64,000 nucleotides of DNA from positions 186,001 through 250,000 of the forward strand of contig NZ_BJTG01000009.1 in assembly GCF_013340205.1 (NCBI RefSeq). Reading direction: 5' to 3'. The translations under genes and the position numbers were made by a program. The first letter of the stretch is position 1. Each line of letters starts with the position of its first letter. This DNA comes from Anaeromyxobacter diazotrophicus (lineage in GTDB: Bacteria; Myxococcota; Myxococcia; Myxococcales; Anaeromyxobacteraceae). Positions 33,686-42,558 of this stretch are shown piece by piece. The notes below the pieces were generated by a model, which did no database searches, was not told the DNA's origin, and worked only from the letters and a program-made list of their open reading frames with translations.

Positions 33686-35319
33686 TGCGGCCAGCGCCCA
33701 CGCACGCCCCCGGGCCGGCGCGCGAGGCGCGCGAGGCGCGGGGGCGCGCCGCCGCGCCGTCCTCTTCCTCGGCCGGGGACGCCGCTCCGGGCGCCCTGGC
33801 GTCGGGGCCCATCGGCGAGCTCAGGCTGGAGGGGATCACCAAGCGCTTCCCGGGCGTGGTCGCCTGCGACGGGATCTCGCTCGCGGTGCGGTGCGGGGAG
33901 CCGCTCGCGCTGGTGGGCGAGAACGGCGCCGGCAAGTCGACGCTCATGAACATCCTGGCCGGGCTCTACCAGCCGGACGAGGGGCGCATCCTCCTCGACG
34001 GCGAGCCGGTCCACTTCCGCTCCCCCGCCGACGCGTACGCCCGCGGCGTGGGGATGGTGCACCAGAACTTCATGCTGGTGCCGAACATGACGGTGGCCGA
34101 GAACGTCGCGCTGGGGATGAGATCGCTCCACGACGGGCTGCGGCTCGACCTGGCCCTGGCGCGCCGCCGGGTGGCGGAGGTGGCCGAGCACCACGAGCTG
34201 CCGGTGAACCCCGACGCCCAGGTGTGGCAGCTCTCGGTGGGCGAGCAGCAGCGCGTCGAGCTCGTGAAGACGCTCTGCCTCGGCGCGCGGCTCCTCATCC
34301 TCGACGAGCCCACCTCCGCGCTCACCCCGCAGGAGACCGACGACCTCCTGACCCGGCTGAAGCGGATGACGGCCGAGCTGTCCATCATCTTCATCAGCCA
34401 CAAGCTCCAGGAGGTGAAGGCGCTCTCCGACCGCGTCACAATCCTCCGGCACGGCGCGGTGGTCTTCAACGGCCACACCGCCGATCACTCCACCGCCGAG
34501 CTGGCGGCGCTCATGACCGGCCGCGAGGTCACGGTCCCGCGCAACGCCGGCGGCGCCGCGACCGGACCGCCCATCCTGGCGGTGCGCGGGCTGCGCGTGC
34601 GGGGCGACCGCGGCCACCTCGCCCTCGACGGCCTCGACCTCGAGCTGCGGGCGGGGGAGATCCTGGGGCTGGCGGGGGTGTCGGGCAACGGCCAGCGCGA
34701 GCTCGCCGACGCGCTGGCGGGGCTGCGCCCGGCCGAGGCCGGGACCATCCACCTCGACGGTCAGGACCTCACCGGCTGCGGGCCGAGGGAGGTCATCGCC
34801 CGCGGCATGGGCTACGTCCCGGAGGACCGGCACCACGAGGGCATCGTCCCCTCCTTCTCCATCGCCGAGAACCTCGTCCTGAAGGACTTCGCCACCGGCC
34901 GCTTCAGCCGGGGGCCCCTGCTCCGGCTGGGCGAGATCGCGCGCCACGCGCGCGCGCTCCGCGAGCGCTTCGACATCCGCTGCTCCTCCACCGGGGTCGC
35001 CGCCGGCTCGCTCTCGGGCGGCAACATCCAGAAGGTCATCCTGGCGCGCGAGCTGGCGCGCCGGCCGCGTGCCCTGGTGGCCGTGTACCCCACCCGCGGC
35101 GTGGACCTGGGCGCGAGCGAGTTCATCCACCGCCAGCTCCTGGCGCTGCGCGAGGCCTCGGCCGGCATCCTGCTCGTCTCGGAGGAGCTGGAGGAGATCC
35201 TGAACCTCGCCGACCGCGTGGCCGTCATCTGCAAGGGGCGGATCCTGGCCGTGCTCCCGGCGCGCGAGGCGACGCGGGAGCAGCTGGGCCTGCTCATGGC
35301 CGGGGTGGCGCGTGCCTAG
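33685..35319 (+). CDS. ABC transporter ATP-binding protein, duplicated type, system 2
   Basis: The product has 544 residues. A 40-residue Ala/Pro/Ser-rich N-terminal extension precedes the first ABC domain (GENGAGKSTLMNIL, signature LSVGEQQRVELVK, Walker B LLILDEPTSALTP). The second domain has GVSGNGQRELADAL and SLSGGNIQKVILAREL; as in system 1, its Walker B is changed (ALVAVYPTRGVDLGA). It pairs with the permeases at 35312 and 36436. A later internal start is possible because the extension is low-complexity, but no better ribosome site decides it. Confidence 0.92.
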   Translation: MRPAPTHAPGPAREAREARGRAAAPSSSSAGDAAPGALASGPIGELRLEGITKRFPGVVACDGISLAVRCGEPLALVGENGAGKSTLMNILAGLYQPDEGRILLDGEPVHFRSPADAYARGVGMVHQNFMLVPNMTVAENVALGMRSLHDGLRLDLALARRRVAEVAEHHELPVNPDAQVWQLSVGEQQRVELVKTLCLGARLLILDEPTSALTPQETDDLLTRLKRMTAELSIIFISHKLQEVKALSDRVTILRHGAVVFNGHTADHSTAELAALMTGREVTVPRNAGGAATGPPILAVRGLRVRGDRGHLALDGLDLELRAGEILGLAGVSGNGQRELADALAGLRPAEAGTIHLDGQDLTGCGPREVIARGMGYVPEDRHHEGIVPSFSIAENLVLKDFATGRFSRGPLLRLGEIARHARALRERFDIRCSSTGVAAGSLSGGNIQKVILARELARRPRALVAVYPTRGVDLGASEFIHRQLLALREASAGILLVSEELEEILNLADRVAVICKGRILAVLPAREATREQLGLLMAGVARA

Positions 35320-36439
35320 GTTCCGGCTCTTGTACGCGGGCGCGGTGGTGCTCCTGGCCGCGCTGGCGGCGGCGGGCGCGGGCGCGCTCGTCCTCGCCGC
35401 CATCGGGAAGAGCCCCTGGGCGACCTACGCGGTCATCCTGACCGGGCCGCTGCAGGACCTGTTCGGCGCGACCGAGATCCTGGTCCGCGCGGTGCCGCTC
35501 ATCCTGGTGGCGCTCGGCATCGCGATCTCCTTCCGGAGCGGGATCCTCAACATCGGCGCCGAGGGGCAGCTCATGGTGGGCGTCCTCGCGGCCACGGCGG
35601 TGGCGCTGGCGCTGCCGGGCCTCCCCCGGCCCGCGCTCCTGCCGCTGTGCCTGGCGGCCGGCGCCGCGAGCGGCGCGCTCTGGGGCGGGATCGCCGGGGT
35701 GCTGCGGGCGTGGCTCGGGGTGAACGAGATCCTGAGCACGGTGATGCTCAACTACATCGCCGCCCAGCTCTACACCTTCCTCCTGCGCGGGCCGATGATC
35801 GACCCGGACGAGCTCATGACCGGCTCGGGCACGCCGCAGTCGGTGCGGCTCCCGCGGTCCGCCTGGCTCGACCGGCTCGTGCCCGGGACGCGGCTCCACG
35901 CCGGGCTCCTGCTCGCGCTCGCCCTCGCGGCCTGCGTCTGGCTGCTCCTGTGGCGGACGACGCTCGGCTACCGGATGCGCGCGGCCGGGGCAGGGAGCAA
36001 GGCGGCGCGGTACGCCGGCATCCGGGTCGAGCGCTCGCTCCTGGTGGCGATGCTGTTCGCCGGGGGCTTCGCGGGGCTCGCGGGGGCGGTCGAGGTGCTG
36101 GGGGTCCACCACCGCGCCATCGAGGGCATCTCCTCCGGGTACGGCTTCGCCGGGATCGTGGTGGCGCTCTTCGGCGGGCTCCACCCGGCCGGCATCGTAC
36201 CGGCGGCGGTGTTCTTCGGGCTGCTCCTCGTCGGCGCCGACATGACCCAGCGCTCCGCCGGCGTGCCCGCCAACATGATCCTGGTGCTGCAGGGCGTGAT
36301 CATCCTCGCCATCGTCTCGGCGCGCATGGCGCTGCGAGACGCCTACGCGCAGGAGCGCGCGGCCCGGCTCGTGCGCCGGCTCTTCCCCGCGCGCGGCGCG
36401 ACGCCGGCGCGCGCGGCCCCGGGCGACCCCGCGCCATGA
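35312..36439 (+). CDS. ABC transporter permease, YufP-like, system 2
   Basis: GTG start within the end of the ATPase gene (8-base overlap), 375 residues. The family hallmark FRSGILNIGAEGQLMVGVL (about 70-88) and YIAAQLYTFLLRGPM (about 148) are clear, with about ten hydrophobic helices and a charged, Arg/Ala-rich tail. It forms the inner-membrane pore with the next gene product. Same family as the permease at 5159 but only moderately alike, so the two systems are old paralogues, not a recent copy. Confidence 0.9.
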   Translation: MPRFRLLYAGAVVLLAALAAAGAGALVLAAIGKSPWATYAVILTGPLQDLFGATEILVRAVPLILVALGIAISFRSGILNIGAEGQLMVGVLAATAVALALPGLPRPALLPLCLAAGAASGALWGGIAGVLRAWLGVNEILSTVMLNYIAAQLYTFLLRGPMIDPDELMTGSGTPQSVRLPRSAWLDRLVPGTRLHAGLLLALALAACVWLLLWRTTLGYRMRAAGAGSKAARYAGIRVERSLLVAMLFAGGFAGLAGAVEVLGVHHRAIEGISSGYGFAGIVVALFGGLHPAGIVPAAVFFGLLLVGADMTQRSAGVPANMILVLQGVIILAIVSARMALRDAYAQERAARLVRRLFPARGATPARAAPGDPAP

Positions 36440-37386
36440 GCCTCGCGCACCTGCTCCAGGACGTCCTCTCGCTGGGGGTGTTCTTCTCGGTGGCGCTGCT
36501 GCTCGCGGCGCTGGGGGAGATGTTCAACCAGCGCGCCGGGGTCTTCAACCTCGGGTGCGAGGGCATCATGTGCATGGGGGCGTTCCTCGCCTTCCTGCCG
36601 CCCTACCTCGTGCGCACCGGCCCGCTCGCGCCCTGGGCGAACCTCGCCGGCTTCGCCCTCGCGATGGCAGCCGGGGTGCTGCTCGGGCTCCTCTTCGCCG
36701 TCGTCACCGTGACCTTCCGCGCCTCGCAGGGCATCGCCGGCATCGGCCTGCAGATGCTGGGCTGGGGCGTGGCGGGCACCCTCTTCCGCAGCCACATCGG
36801 CGGCGTCACGGGCGTCGAGGGCGTGGCGGCCTGGCGCGTCCCGGGGCTCTCCCGGCTGCCGCTCCTGGGGCCGGTGCTCTTCAACCAGAACCCGCTCGTC
36901 TACGCCGCGTTCCTGGCGGTGCCGGCGAGCTGGTACCTGCTCCACCGCACGCCCTGGGGCCTGCGGGTCCGCGCCGTCGGCACGCACCCGCGCGCGGCGG
37001 ACTCCATGGGCATCAGCGTCGTGCGAGTGCGGTACCAGGCGCTCGCGCTGGGCGGCGCGATGGCGGGCCTCGGCGGCGCCTACCTGTCGCTCTGCCAGGC
37101 GAAGATGTTCGCGGACGACCTCGTCGCCGGGCGCGGCTTCATCGCGGTGGCCCTGGTGTACTTCGGGCGCTGGAGCCCCTGGGGCATCGTCGGCGGAGCC
37201 CTGCTCTTCAGCCTGGCGCAGGCCTTCCAGCTCTCGCTCCAGGTGGGCGGGATCAAGTTTCCCTACGAGTTCGCGGTGATGCTGCCGTACGCGCTCGTGA
37301 TCGTGGTCCTCGCCCTGGCGCGGCGGTCGCGGGTGGTCGGGCCGGCCGCGCTCGGCAAGCCCTACGACCGCGAGCTGCGCGTCTGA
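36436..37386 (+). CDS. ABC transporter permease, YufQ-like, system 2
   Basis: The product has 316 residues. It contains NQRAGVFNLGCEGIMCMGAF (about 31-50) and the coupling region GTHPRAADSMGISVVRVR (about 190-207). Last gene of the second importer; its stop is only 9 bases from the stop of the convergent BrkB gene, so no room is left for a separate terminator. Confidence 0.9.
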   Translation: MSLAHLLQDVLSLGVFFSVALLLAALGEMFNQRAGVFNLGCEGIMCMGAFLAFLPPYLVRTGPLAPWANLAGFALAMAAGVLLGLLFAVVTVTFRASQGIAGIGLQMLGWGVAGTLFRSHIGGVTGVEGVAAWRVPGLSRLPLLGPVLFNQNPLVYAAFLAVPASWYLLHRTPWGLRVRAVGTHPRAADSMGISVVRVRYQALALGGAMAGLGGAYLSLCQAKMFADDLVAGRGFIAVALVYFGRWSPWGIVGGALLFSLAQAFQLSLQVGGIKFPYEFAVMLPYALVIVVLALARRSRVVGPAALGKPYDRELRV

Positions 37387-37395
37387 TCGCGGGAT

Positions 37396-38886
37396 TCACT
37401 TCGCGTCGAGCACCGGCGGGCTGCGCGGCGGGGCGGCAGCCATCGCCGCCGCGGCCGGGGGCGCGGCGCCGGGCCGAGCCGCCGCGGCCGGCTCGGGCAC
37501 CCCCGCGCCGCCGACCCTCCCGGCGAGCTCGCGCAGGGTCACGTTGAGCGGCGAGCCGCGCCGCTCCTCCTCGGCCGCGTCGAGCACCTGCCGCAGCCCC
37601 GGCTCGAGGTGCCGCTCCACCTCGGCCCGGACCCGCTCCGCCTGCGCCTCGCGCCGGAGCGCGTCCCGGACGTCGCTGACGCGGATCCGGTCGAGGTCCC
37701 GGGTCGGGAGGTAGCGGACGCCTCGCCCGGAGGCGGCCTGCGCCAGGAGGCCCGCGCGCACCAGCGCGTCCAGGATCTCCTGCACGGTGAGGGCGGGGAC
37801 GTGGACGAGCTCCGCCAGCGCGGCCGGCTCGCTCGCCGGGGCGCCGGACAGGAAGTCCCGCGCGACGTGGGCGGCGACGACCACCGCCAGCGTCTCCCGG
37901 AGCTCCTGGTCGGCGTGACGCGCGCGGAAGCGCTGCCGGACGAGCCGCTCGTTCTGGTGGCTCGCGGCGACCTGCGCCCCCACCAGCACCACCACCCACG
38001 AGACGTAGGTCCAGACCAGGAAGATCGGGATCGCGCTCAGCACCGAGTAGAGCGCGTTGTAGCTCGACACGCCCACCTGCAGCCGCACGTACAGCACCAG
38101 CGCGAGCTGCCAGAGGACCGCGGCCACCGCCGCCCCCAGGGCGGCCGACAGCGGCCGGATCCGCACGTTGGGGAGGATGATGTAGATGACGAAGAACGCG
38201 ACCGCGACCACCGCGAGCGAGGTGAACTGCAGCAGGAAGTCGATGACCCCGCCGAGGTCGAGCGCGTCGCGCAGGAAGAGCACGAAGCGCGAGCTCTGCG
38301 CCGCGGTCGCCACCGCCCCCGCCGCCACCACCAGGAGCGGGGTGGTGACGAGGAGGGTCACGTAGTCCGTCACCTGGCGCAGGAACGAGCGCCGGGTGGT
38401 GGCGCCCCAGATCTCGTTCAGCGTGTCCTCGACGCTCGAGAGGAGGCTCACGCAGGTGTAGACGAGGATGACGAGCCCCAGCGCGCCCAGCGTCGACACG
38501 TTGGTGTGGTCGACGAACTGGAGGATCCGCTCCAGCGAGCCGAGCAGCGCCGGGTTGCCGCCGAAGGTCTGGTGGAGGTACGGCCGCACCGTCGTCTCGA
38601 TGAAGCTGGCGTACGCCCCGAACCCCTTGAGGAGCGCGAAGGCGAAGGCGAGGAACGGCACGACCGAGAGGACGCTGTAGTACGTCAGCGCCGCGGCGCG
38701 GACGGTGAGGCGGCTGACGAAGAAGCCGCGGACCGTCGAGTAGCCGACGCGGCTCGCCCGGTACAGCAGCGCCTGGCCACGCTTGAGATCCGCCACGCGG
38801 ACCGCCCAGATCTCCTCGGCGAAGAAGTCGCGCAGGCGCTCGCGCCAGGGCTGACCCGGGGCGGACGGCGCGTTCGCGCGTCGCAT
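37396..38886 (-). CDS. YihY/BrkB-family inner-membrane protein with winged-helix-like C-terminus
   Basis: Start ATG 38886 with GGGAAGAG upstream, 496 residues; the frame is open much further upstream but without protein-like content. About residues 55-315 hold the six-helix UPF0761 region: ALTYYSVLSVVPFLAFAFALL, LVILVYTCVSLLSSVEDTLNEIWG, and LSAIPIFLVWTYVSWVVVLVGAQ. After it comes a soluble segment (about 340-460) whose pattern LAELVHVPALTVQEILDALVRAGLL looks like a winged-helix (Rrf2-like) fold, and a Pro/Ala-rich tail. The family was once linked to tRNA processing (RNase BN) by mistake; its true role is unknown, perhaps transport. No link to the flanking systems is evident. Confidence 0.88.
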   Translation of the reverse strand: MRRANAPSAPGQPWRERLRDFFAEEIWAVRVADLKRGQALLYRASRVGYSTVRGFFVSRLTVRAAALTYYSVLSVVPFLAFAFALLKGFGAYASFIETTVRPYLHQTFGGNPALLGSLERILQFVDHTNVSTLGALGLVILVYTCVSLLSSVEDTLNEIWGATTRRSFLRQVTDYVTLLVTTPLLVVAAGAVATAAQSSRFVLFLRDALDLGGVIDFLLQFTSLAVVAVAFFVIYIILPNVRIRPLSAALGAAVAAVLWQLALVLYVRLQVGVSSYNALYSVLSAIPIFLVWTYVSWVVVLVGAQVAASHQNERLVRQRFRARHADQELRETLAVVVAAHVARDFLSGAPASEPAALAELVHVPALTVQEILDALVRAGLLAQAASGRGVRYLPTRDLDRIRVSDVRDALRREAQAERVRAEVERHLEPGLRQVLDAAEEERRGSPLNVTLRELAGRVGGAGVPEPAAAARPGAAPPAAAAMAAAPPRSPPVLDAK

Positions 38887-39126
38887 GCTCTTCCCGTACC
38901 GCCCGGGCGCGGTGGCCGCACGGTGCGTGCACCGGCCACGAAGGGGCGGCCGCCGTCCCGGCCGGCGGCCCGGCGCCCCGCGACCGCGCAGGCGGCCGGG
39001 CGATCCCTCGCCGCATGAGGCGCGGCGCGAAAGGCCCCCACGCGCGTCGCCTCGCGTGCGACAACCCTGGTGGCGGCGGGCGCCGGGCCGGCACGGCCCG
39101 GGCCGCGCGGCCCCCGGGAGCTCGCC
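38887..39126. other. Intergenic region between divergent BrkB and small unknown gene
   Basis: 240 bases of very high G+C. An imperfect inverted repeat pairs GTGGCCG plus GGTGC (38912-38926) with GCACCGGCCAC (38929-38939). No gene or defensible promoter elements are visible; the start of the rightward gene is marked by GGGAG at 39116-39120. Confidence 0.4.
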
Positions 39127-39564
39127 TTGACCTTCTCGCCGCGCGTCCCCCACCTCTTTCCGCGGAAGACCCTGGCGCGGCTCCTCGCGCCCACCTACGC
39201 GGCCGCCATGAGCGTCGACGAGGAGGAGGCGCACGAGCGGCTCCTCCAGGCCCTGGAGGCGCCGGGCGTCGTCGAGGCGCTGCAGCGCGGGGTGTCCGCC
39301 GCGCTCGAGCTGAAGCAGGGGCCCCGCACCCCCGCCGACAAGCTCCTCGACAAGGTCTCGAAGGGGATCGAGAAGCACGGCGGCCACGTGCGGCCCGCCG
39401 AGAGCACCCCGGCCGTCTCGGCGGTGCTGGTCCGGCTCAACCTGGAGCTCGGGCTCGCGCCCGAGCCGATGCGCGCCACGCTCGCCACGCCGCGTGGCGC
39501 CGCCGCGCTGGAGCAGGGGCTGGCCTCCCTCGGGGCGCACCTCGTGAAGGAGCTGCTCCGGTAG
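39127..39564 (+). CDS. Hypothetical protein (145 aa)
   Basis: I choose TTG 39127 (LTFSPRVPHLFPRKTL) because GGGAG lies 6 bases upstream; in-frame starts further up are embedded in repeat-like DNA. The product is amphipathic and helical, with no signal peptide or membrane span. It contains DEEEAHERLLQALEAPGVVEALQRGV and an Ala/Leu-rich C-terminal half with two similar helical hairpins. It faces the protease gene, 20 bases from its stop. I do not recognise the family. Confidence 0.55.
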   Translation: MTFSPRVPHLFPRKTLARLLAPTYAAAMSVDEEEAHERLLQALEAPGVVEALQRGVSAALELKQGPRTPADKLLDKVSKGIEKHGGHVRPAESTPAVSAVLVRLNLELGLAPEPMRATLATPRGAAALEQGLASLGAHLVKELLR

Positions 39565-39584
39565 CGGTGCGGCCCTCCGCTCGT

Positions 39585-41471
39585 TCACTCGCGCCAGGCG
39601 CGCGGGATGGACGCGGAAGACGCCTGCCGCTCGAGGTCCTGGAGCGCGTCGCGCGCCTTCGCGAGCCGGCCCTCCACCTCGGCGAGCTGGCGGCGCGGAT
39701 CCTTCGGGTCGCTCGTCGGGACCGAGTTCGCGACGGCCTCCTTCAGCTGCTCCCGCCGGGCCTCGAGCGCGCCGACCTCGCGCCGGAGTCGGCGGAACGC
39801 GCCGCGCCAGTCCGCCTCGGCGCGCGCCTCCTCCTGCTCCTCGCTGGCGCGGCGCGCCCGGCCCTGCGCCGCCGCGAAGCGCACGCTCGCCTCGAGGTCG
39901 CTGGGCTTCGGCATGCGGATGGGGGAGTCCGCCTCGTCTCCACCGCGGACCACCAGCACCGCCGAGGCGGGCACCTCGGCGAGCGCGCAGCGTCCGAGGT
40001 CGAGGGGCAAGGTCCCGGCGTAGACGTCGCGCAGCGTGTGGTTCTCGGAGGCCCAGACCAGCCGCGGCTGGTCCGGCGCGTCGCGGAGCGCCTTCTCGAG
40101 CGCGTCCTCGACCTTCTCCCACCCCGTCACGGACCCCTCGGCGGTGCAGAGCGTCTTGCCACCCGCCTGGACGTCGACCGTGACCGCGAGGCGGCTCGGG
40201 CCGCTGGGCCACCGCCGCAGCACCATGGCGTGGAGGCCCCCCTCTCCGGTGCCCACCGCGACGATCGCCGGCTGCTGGTACTTCCGGCGGTACCGCTCGA
40301 CCTCGGCGGCGTCCTCGCGCTGCACCTGGTCGAGCGTCGCCTGCCAGCGCGCCTGCGCCTCCGGGGTCGCCGGCGACAGCCCCGCCGCGAACGGGCGGAG
40401 GTACTCGATCGGCAGCGCGAGCCCGATGCCGTCTGCGCCGGTCACCTTCATCGAGACGATGCCCACCGCCCTGCCGCGGCCGTCGAGCAGCGGACCGCCA
40501 CTGTTGCCCGGGTTCACGCTGGCGTTCACCTGGACGTAGGCGTGCCCGAGCAGGTTGCGGCCGACGAAGCTCACCTTCCCCTCGTGCACGGTGAAGGCGA
40601 GGCCGTGCGGGTTGCCGACCAGCACGATGCCGTCCCCCGGCACGAGCGCGGTGGAGTCCCCCAGCTCGAGCGGCTTCGCCCCGGCGCCCGGAACCTCGAT
40701 CACCGCCAGGTCGAGGCGCTTCTCGAGGACGACCGTCTTCCCGACCAGCTCGCTCCCGTCCTGGAACCGCAGCCGGAGCGGCGTGTCCTTGTCGCACACC
40801 ACGTGGGCGTTCGTGGCCGCGCGCTCCGGGGCCACGAAGAAGGCGGTGCCGAGGTTCCCGCCGCAGGAGACCTCGGCGACGCTCCCGAGCACCCGCTGCG
40901 CGAGCTCCTGGGTGGTGAGCGCTCCCGCGGGCGCCGCGGATGGCGGAATCGGGGCGGCCGCCGCCGGCCGCCCCGCGGCAGGATCGCCCGGCGACGCGTC
41001 GGCCTGGGGCAGCGCGGGCGTCGCGGCCGGGGGCGCGGCCGACCGGGGCGCGCGCGAGGAGAAGAGGAGCGCCCCCGCCAGCACGAGCGCCGCCGCGCCG
41101 CCCGCGATGGCCGCGATCGCCGCGGACGGGAAGGCGCGGCCGGGCCGCGGGCCGGCGGGCCGGGCGCTCGCCCCGATCCCGTGGCGCCCCAGCACGTCGA
41201 TGGCGGCCCGGGCCGCCGACCTCGGGAGGGCCACCGCCAGGGGCACCGCGGGGCTCGCGAGGGCTCGCTTCAGCTCCGAGAAGCTGCCGCCGGGTAGGCC
41301 CAGCGCCGCGAGCCCTCGCGCCGCCAGGAAGCGCGCGCGCTCCTCCGGCACCGGAGCGTCGAGCCAGAGGTCCACCCGCAGGTTCGCGCCGCAGCGCGTG
41401 CACCCGGAGTCGGAGTCGCTCTGCTGGCCGCAGGCGTGGCAGAGGTCGAGCTGCGGAGCGCTGGCGGTCAT
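39585..41471 (-). CDS. Membrane-anchored trypsin-like serine protease with N-terminal zinc ribbon
   Basis: Start ATG 41471 (AGGGGAT upstream), 628 residues. CHACGQQ and CTRCG near residue 10-30 form a zinc ribbon; a single membrane helix (about 117-137) follows, then an Ala/Pro linker. The S1C-like protease domain (about 185-360) has the catalytic triad: His in ATNAHVV, Asp in RLDLAVIE, Ser in NPGNSGGPLL. No PDZ domain is visible; instead a beta-rich region and a coiled-coil C-terminus (about 540-620, rich in Glu, Arg and Ala) follow. Topology suggests a cytoplasmic zinc ribbon and an extracytoplasmic protease. The role is probably envelope quality control or signalling; no substrate is evident. 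Confidence 0.85.
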   Translation of the reverse strand: MTASAPQLDLCHACGQQSDSDSGCTRCGANLRVDLWLDAPVPEERARFLAARGLAALGLPGGSFSELKRALASPAVPLAVALPRSAARAAIDVLGRHGIGASARPAGPRPGRAFPSAAIAAIAGGAAALVLAGALLFSSRAPRSAAPPAATPALPQADASPGDPAAGRPAAAAPIPPSAAPAGALTTQELAQRVLGSVAEVSCGGNLGTAFFVAPERAATNAHVVCDKDTPLRLRFQDGSELVGKTVVLEKRLDLAVIEVPGAGAKPLELGDSTALVPGDGIVLVGNPHGLAFTVHEGKVSFVGRNLLGHAYVQVNASVNPGNSGGPLLDGRGRAVGIVSMKVTGADGIGLALPIEYLRPFAAGLSPATPEAQARWQATLDQVQREDAAEVERYRRKYQQPAIVAVGTGEGGLHAMVLRRWPSGPSRLAVTVDVQAGGKTLCTAEGSVTGWEKVEDALEKALRDAPDQPRLVWASENHTLRDVYAGTLPLDLGRCALAEVPASAVLVVRGGDEADSPIRMPKPSDLEASVRFAAAQGRARRASEEQEEARAEADWRGAFRRLRREVGALEARREQLKEAVANSVPTSDPKDPRRQLAEVEGRLAKARDALQDLERQASSASIPRAWRE

Positions 41472-41643
41472 CGAGATCCCCTGCGTTCGAGCGAGCGGCG
41501 CGGAGGAGTGTACGTGATCGTCGCGCCGGGGCGCGGGCGCGCCTGGCCCCGGCTCGCCGCCGGGCGCCGACCTTTCTCGACACCCGCGCACCTCGGATCG
41601 CGAGCCGCGGCGCGGCGCGGGTGGCGCGCCCGGTGCAACGCCC

Positions 41644-42558
41644 CTGCGCATCGACCTCCGCGACGTCCACCTGCGCGCCCGCGCCGCCTTCCACGGCCTC
41701 GCCCTCGGCGACGCGCTGGGCGCGACCGTCGAGTTCCTCCTCCCGCACGAGATCCGGGCCCTCCACGGCGTCCACCGCGAGGTGGTCGGGGGCGGGTGGC
41801 TGCGGCTCCGGCCGGGCGCGGTCACCGACGACACCGAGCTGTCGCTCTGCGTCGCGCGCGCGCTCGTCGAGCGCGGCGAGCTCTCGCGCCGCGCCATCGC
41901 CGAGCGCTTCGCCGCCTGGCTCACCGGGCGGCCGACCGACGTCGGCAACACCTGCCGCCGCGGGATCCGGTCCTACCTCCTCGACGGCACGCTCGAGGTC
42001 CCCCCCAGCGCCGGCGACGCCGGCAACGGCGCCGCCATGCGCATGCTCCCGGTGGCGCTCTTCACCCTGGGCGACGACGCGCTCCTCGCCCGCTGCGCGG
42101 TGGCGCAGGCCCACCTCACCCACCACCACCCGCTCTCCGACGCGGCCTGCCTCCTGCTCGGCCGGCTCGTGCACGCCGCCTGCCGGGGGGAGCCGCTCGC
42201 CGCCCTGCGCGCCCTCGTCGGCCGGACCGTCGCGGAGCACCCCGCCTTCCGATTCGAGCCCTACCCCGGGCTCGCCAGCGGCTACGTGGTCGACACGCTC
42301 CAGACCGTCTTCCACCACCTCTTCTCCACCCGCAGCTTCGAGGAGACGCTCGTCGCCACGGTGAACCAGGGGGGCGACGCAGACACGACCGGCGCCATCG
42401 CCGGCATGATCGCGGGGGCGCTCCACGGCCCGGCGGGCCTGCCCCCGCGCTGGCTCCGCCGCCTCGACCCGCGGCTCCTGGCCGAGCTGGCGGCGCTGGC
42501 GGACGGGCTGGTGGACCTCTCGCCGCTCGCGGTCAGGCAGCGAGCACCTTCACCCTGA
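41644..42558 (+). CDS. draG: ADP-ribosyl-[dinitrogen reductase] hydrolase
   Basis: The conserved N-terminal block FHGLALGDALGATVEF lies upstream of the first GTG (41782), so the gene must start near 41644, where CTG opens LRIDLRDVHLRAR; 304 residues result, close to the family size. Magnesium-binding residues are in TDDTELSLC, NTCRRGIR, GNGAAMRM and NQGGDADTTGAIAGMIAGA. DraG removes ADP-ribose from the arginine of NifH and so reactivates nitrogenase. It is the third-strand partner of draT: the two genes run toward each other and overlap by 26 bases. No strong ribosome site is seen before the CTG, so the start is uncertain. Confidence 0.88.
   Translation: MRIDLRDVHLRARAAFHGLALGDALGATVEFLLPHEIRALHGVHREVVGGGWLRLRPGAVTDDTELSLCVARALVERGELSRRAIAERFAAWLTGRPTDVGNTCRRGIRSYLLDGTLEVPPSAGDAGNGAAMRMLPVALFTLGDDALLARCAVAQAHLTHHHPLSDAACLLLGRLVHAACRGEPLAALRALVGRTVAEHPAFRFEPYPGLASGYVVDTLQTVFHHLFSTRSFEETLVATVNQGGDADTTGAIAGMIAGALHGPAGLPPRWLRRLDPRLLAELAALADGLVDLSPLAVRQRAPSP

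Noticed and set aside
37396-42426. A minus-strand reading frame open for about 5 kb as one giant protein
   Set aside because: Upstream of 38886 it is only the complement of other genes; the protein part from 38886 is a complete BrkB protein with its own ribosome site. High G+C keeps antisense frames open.
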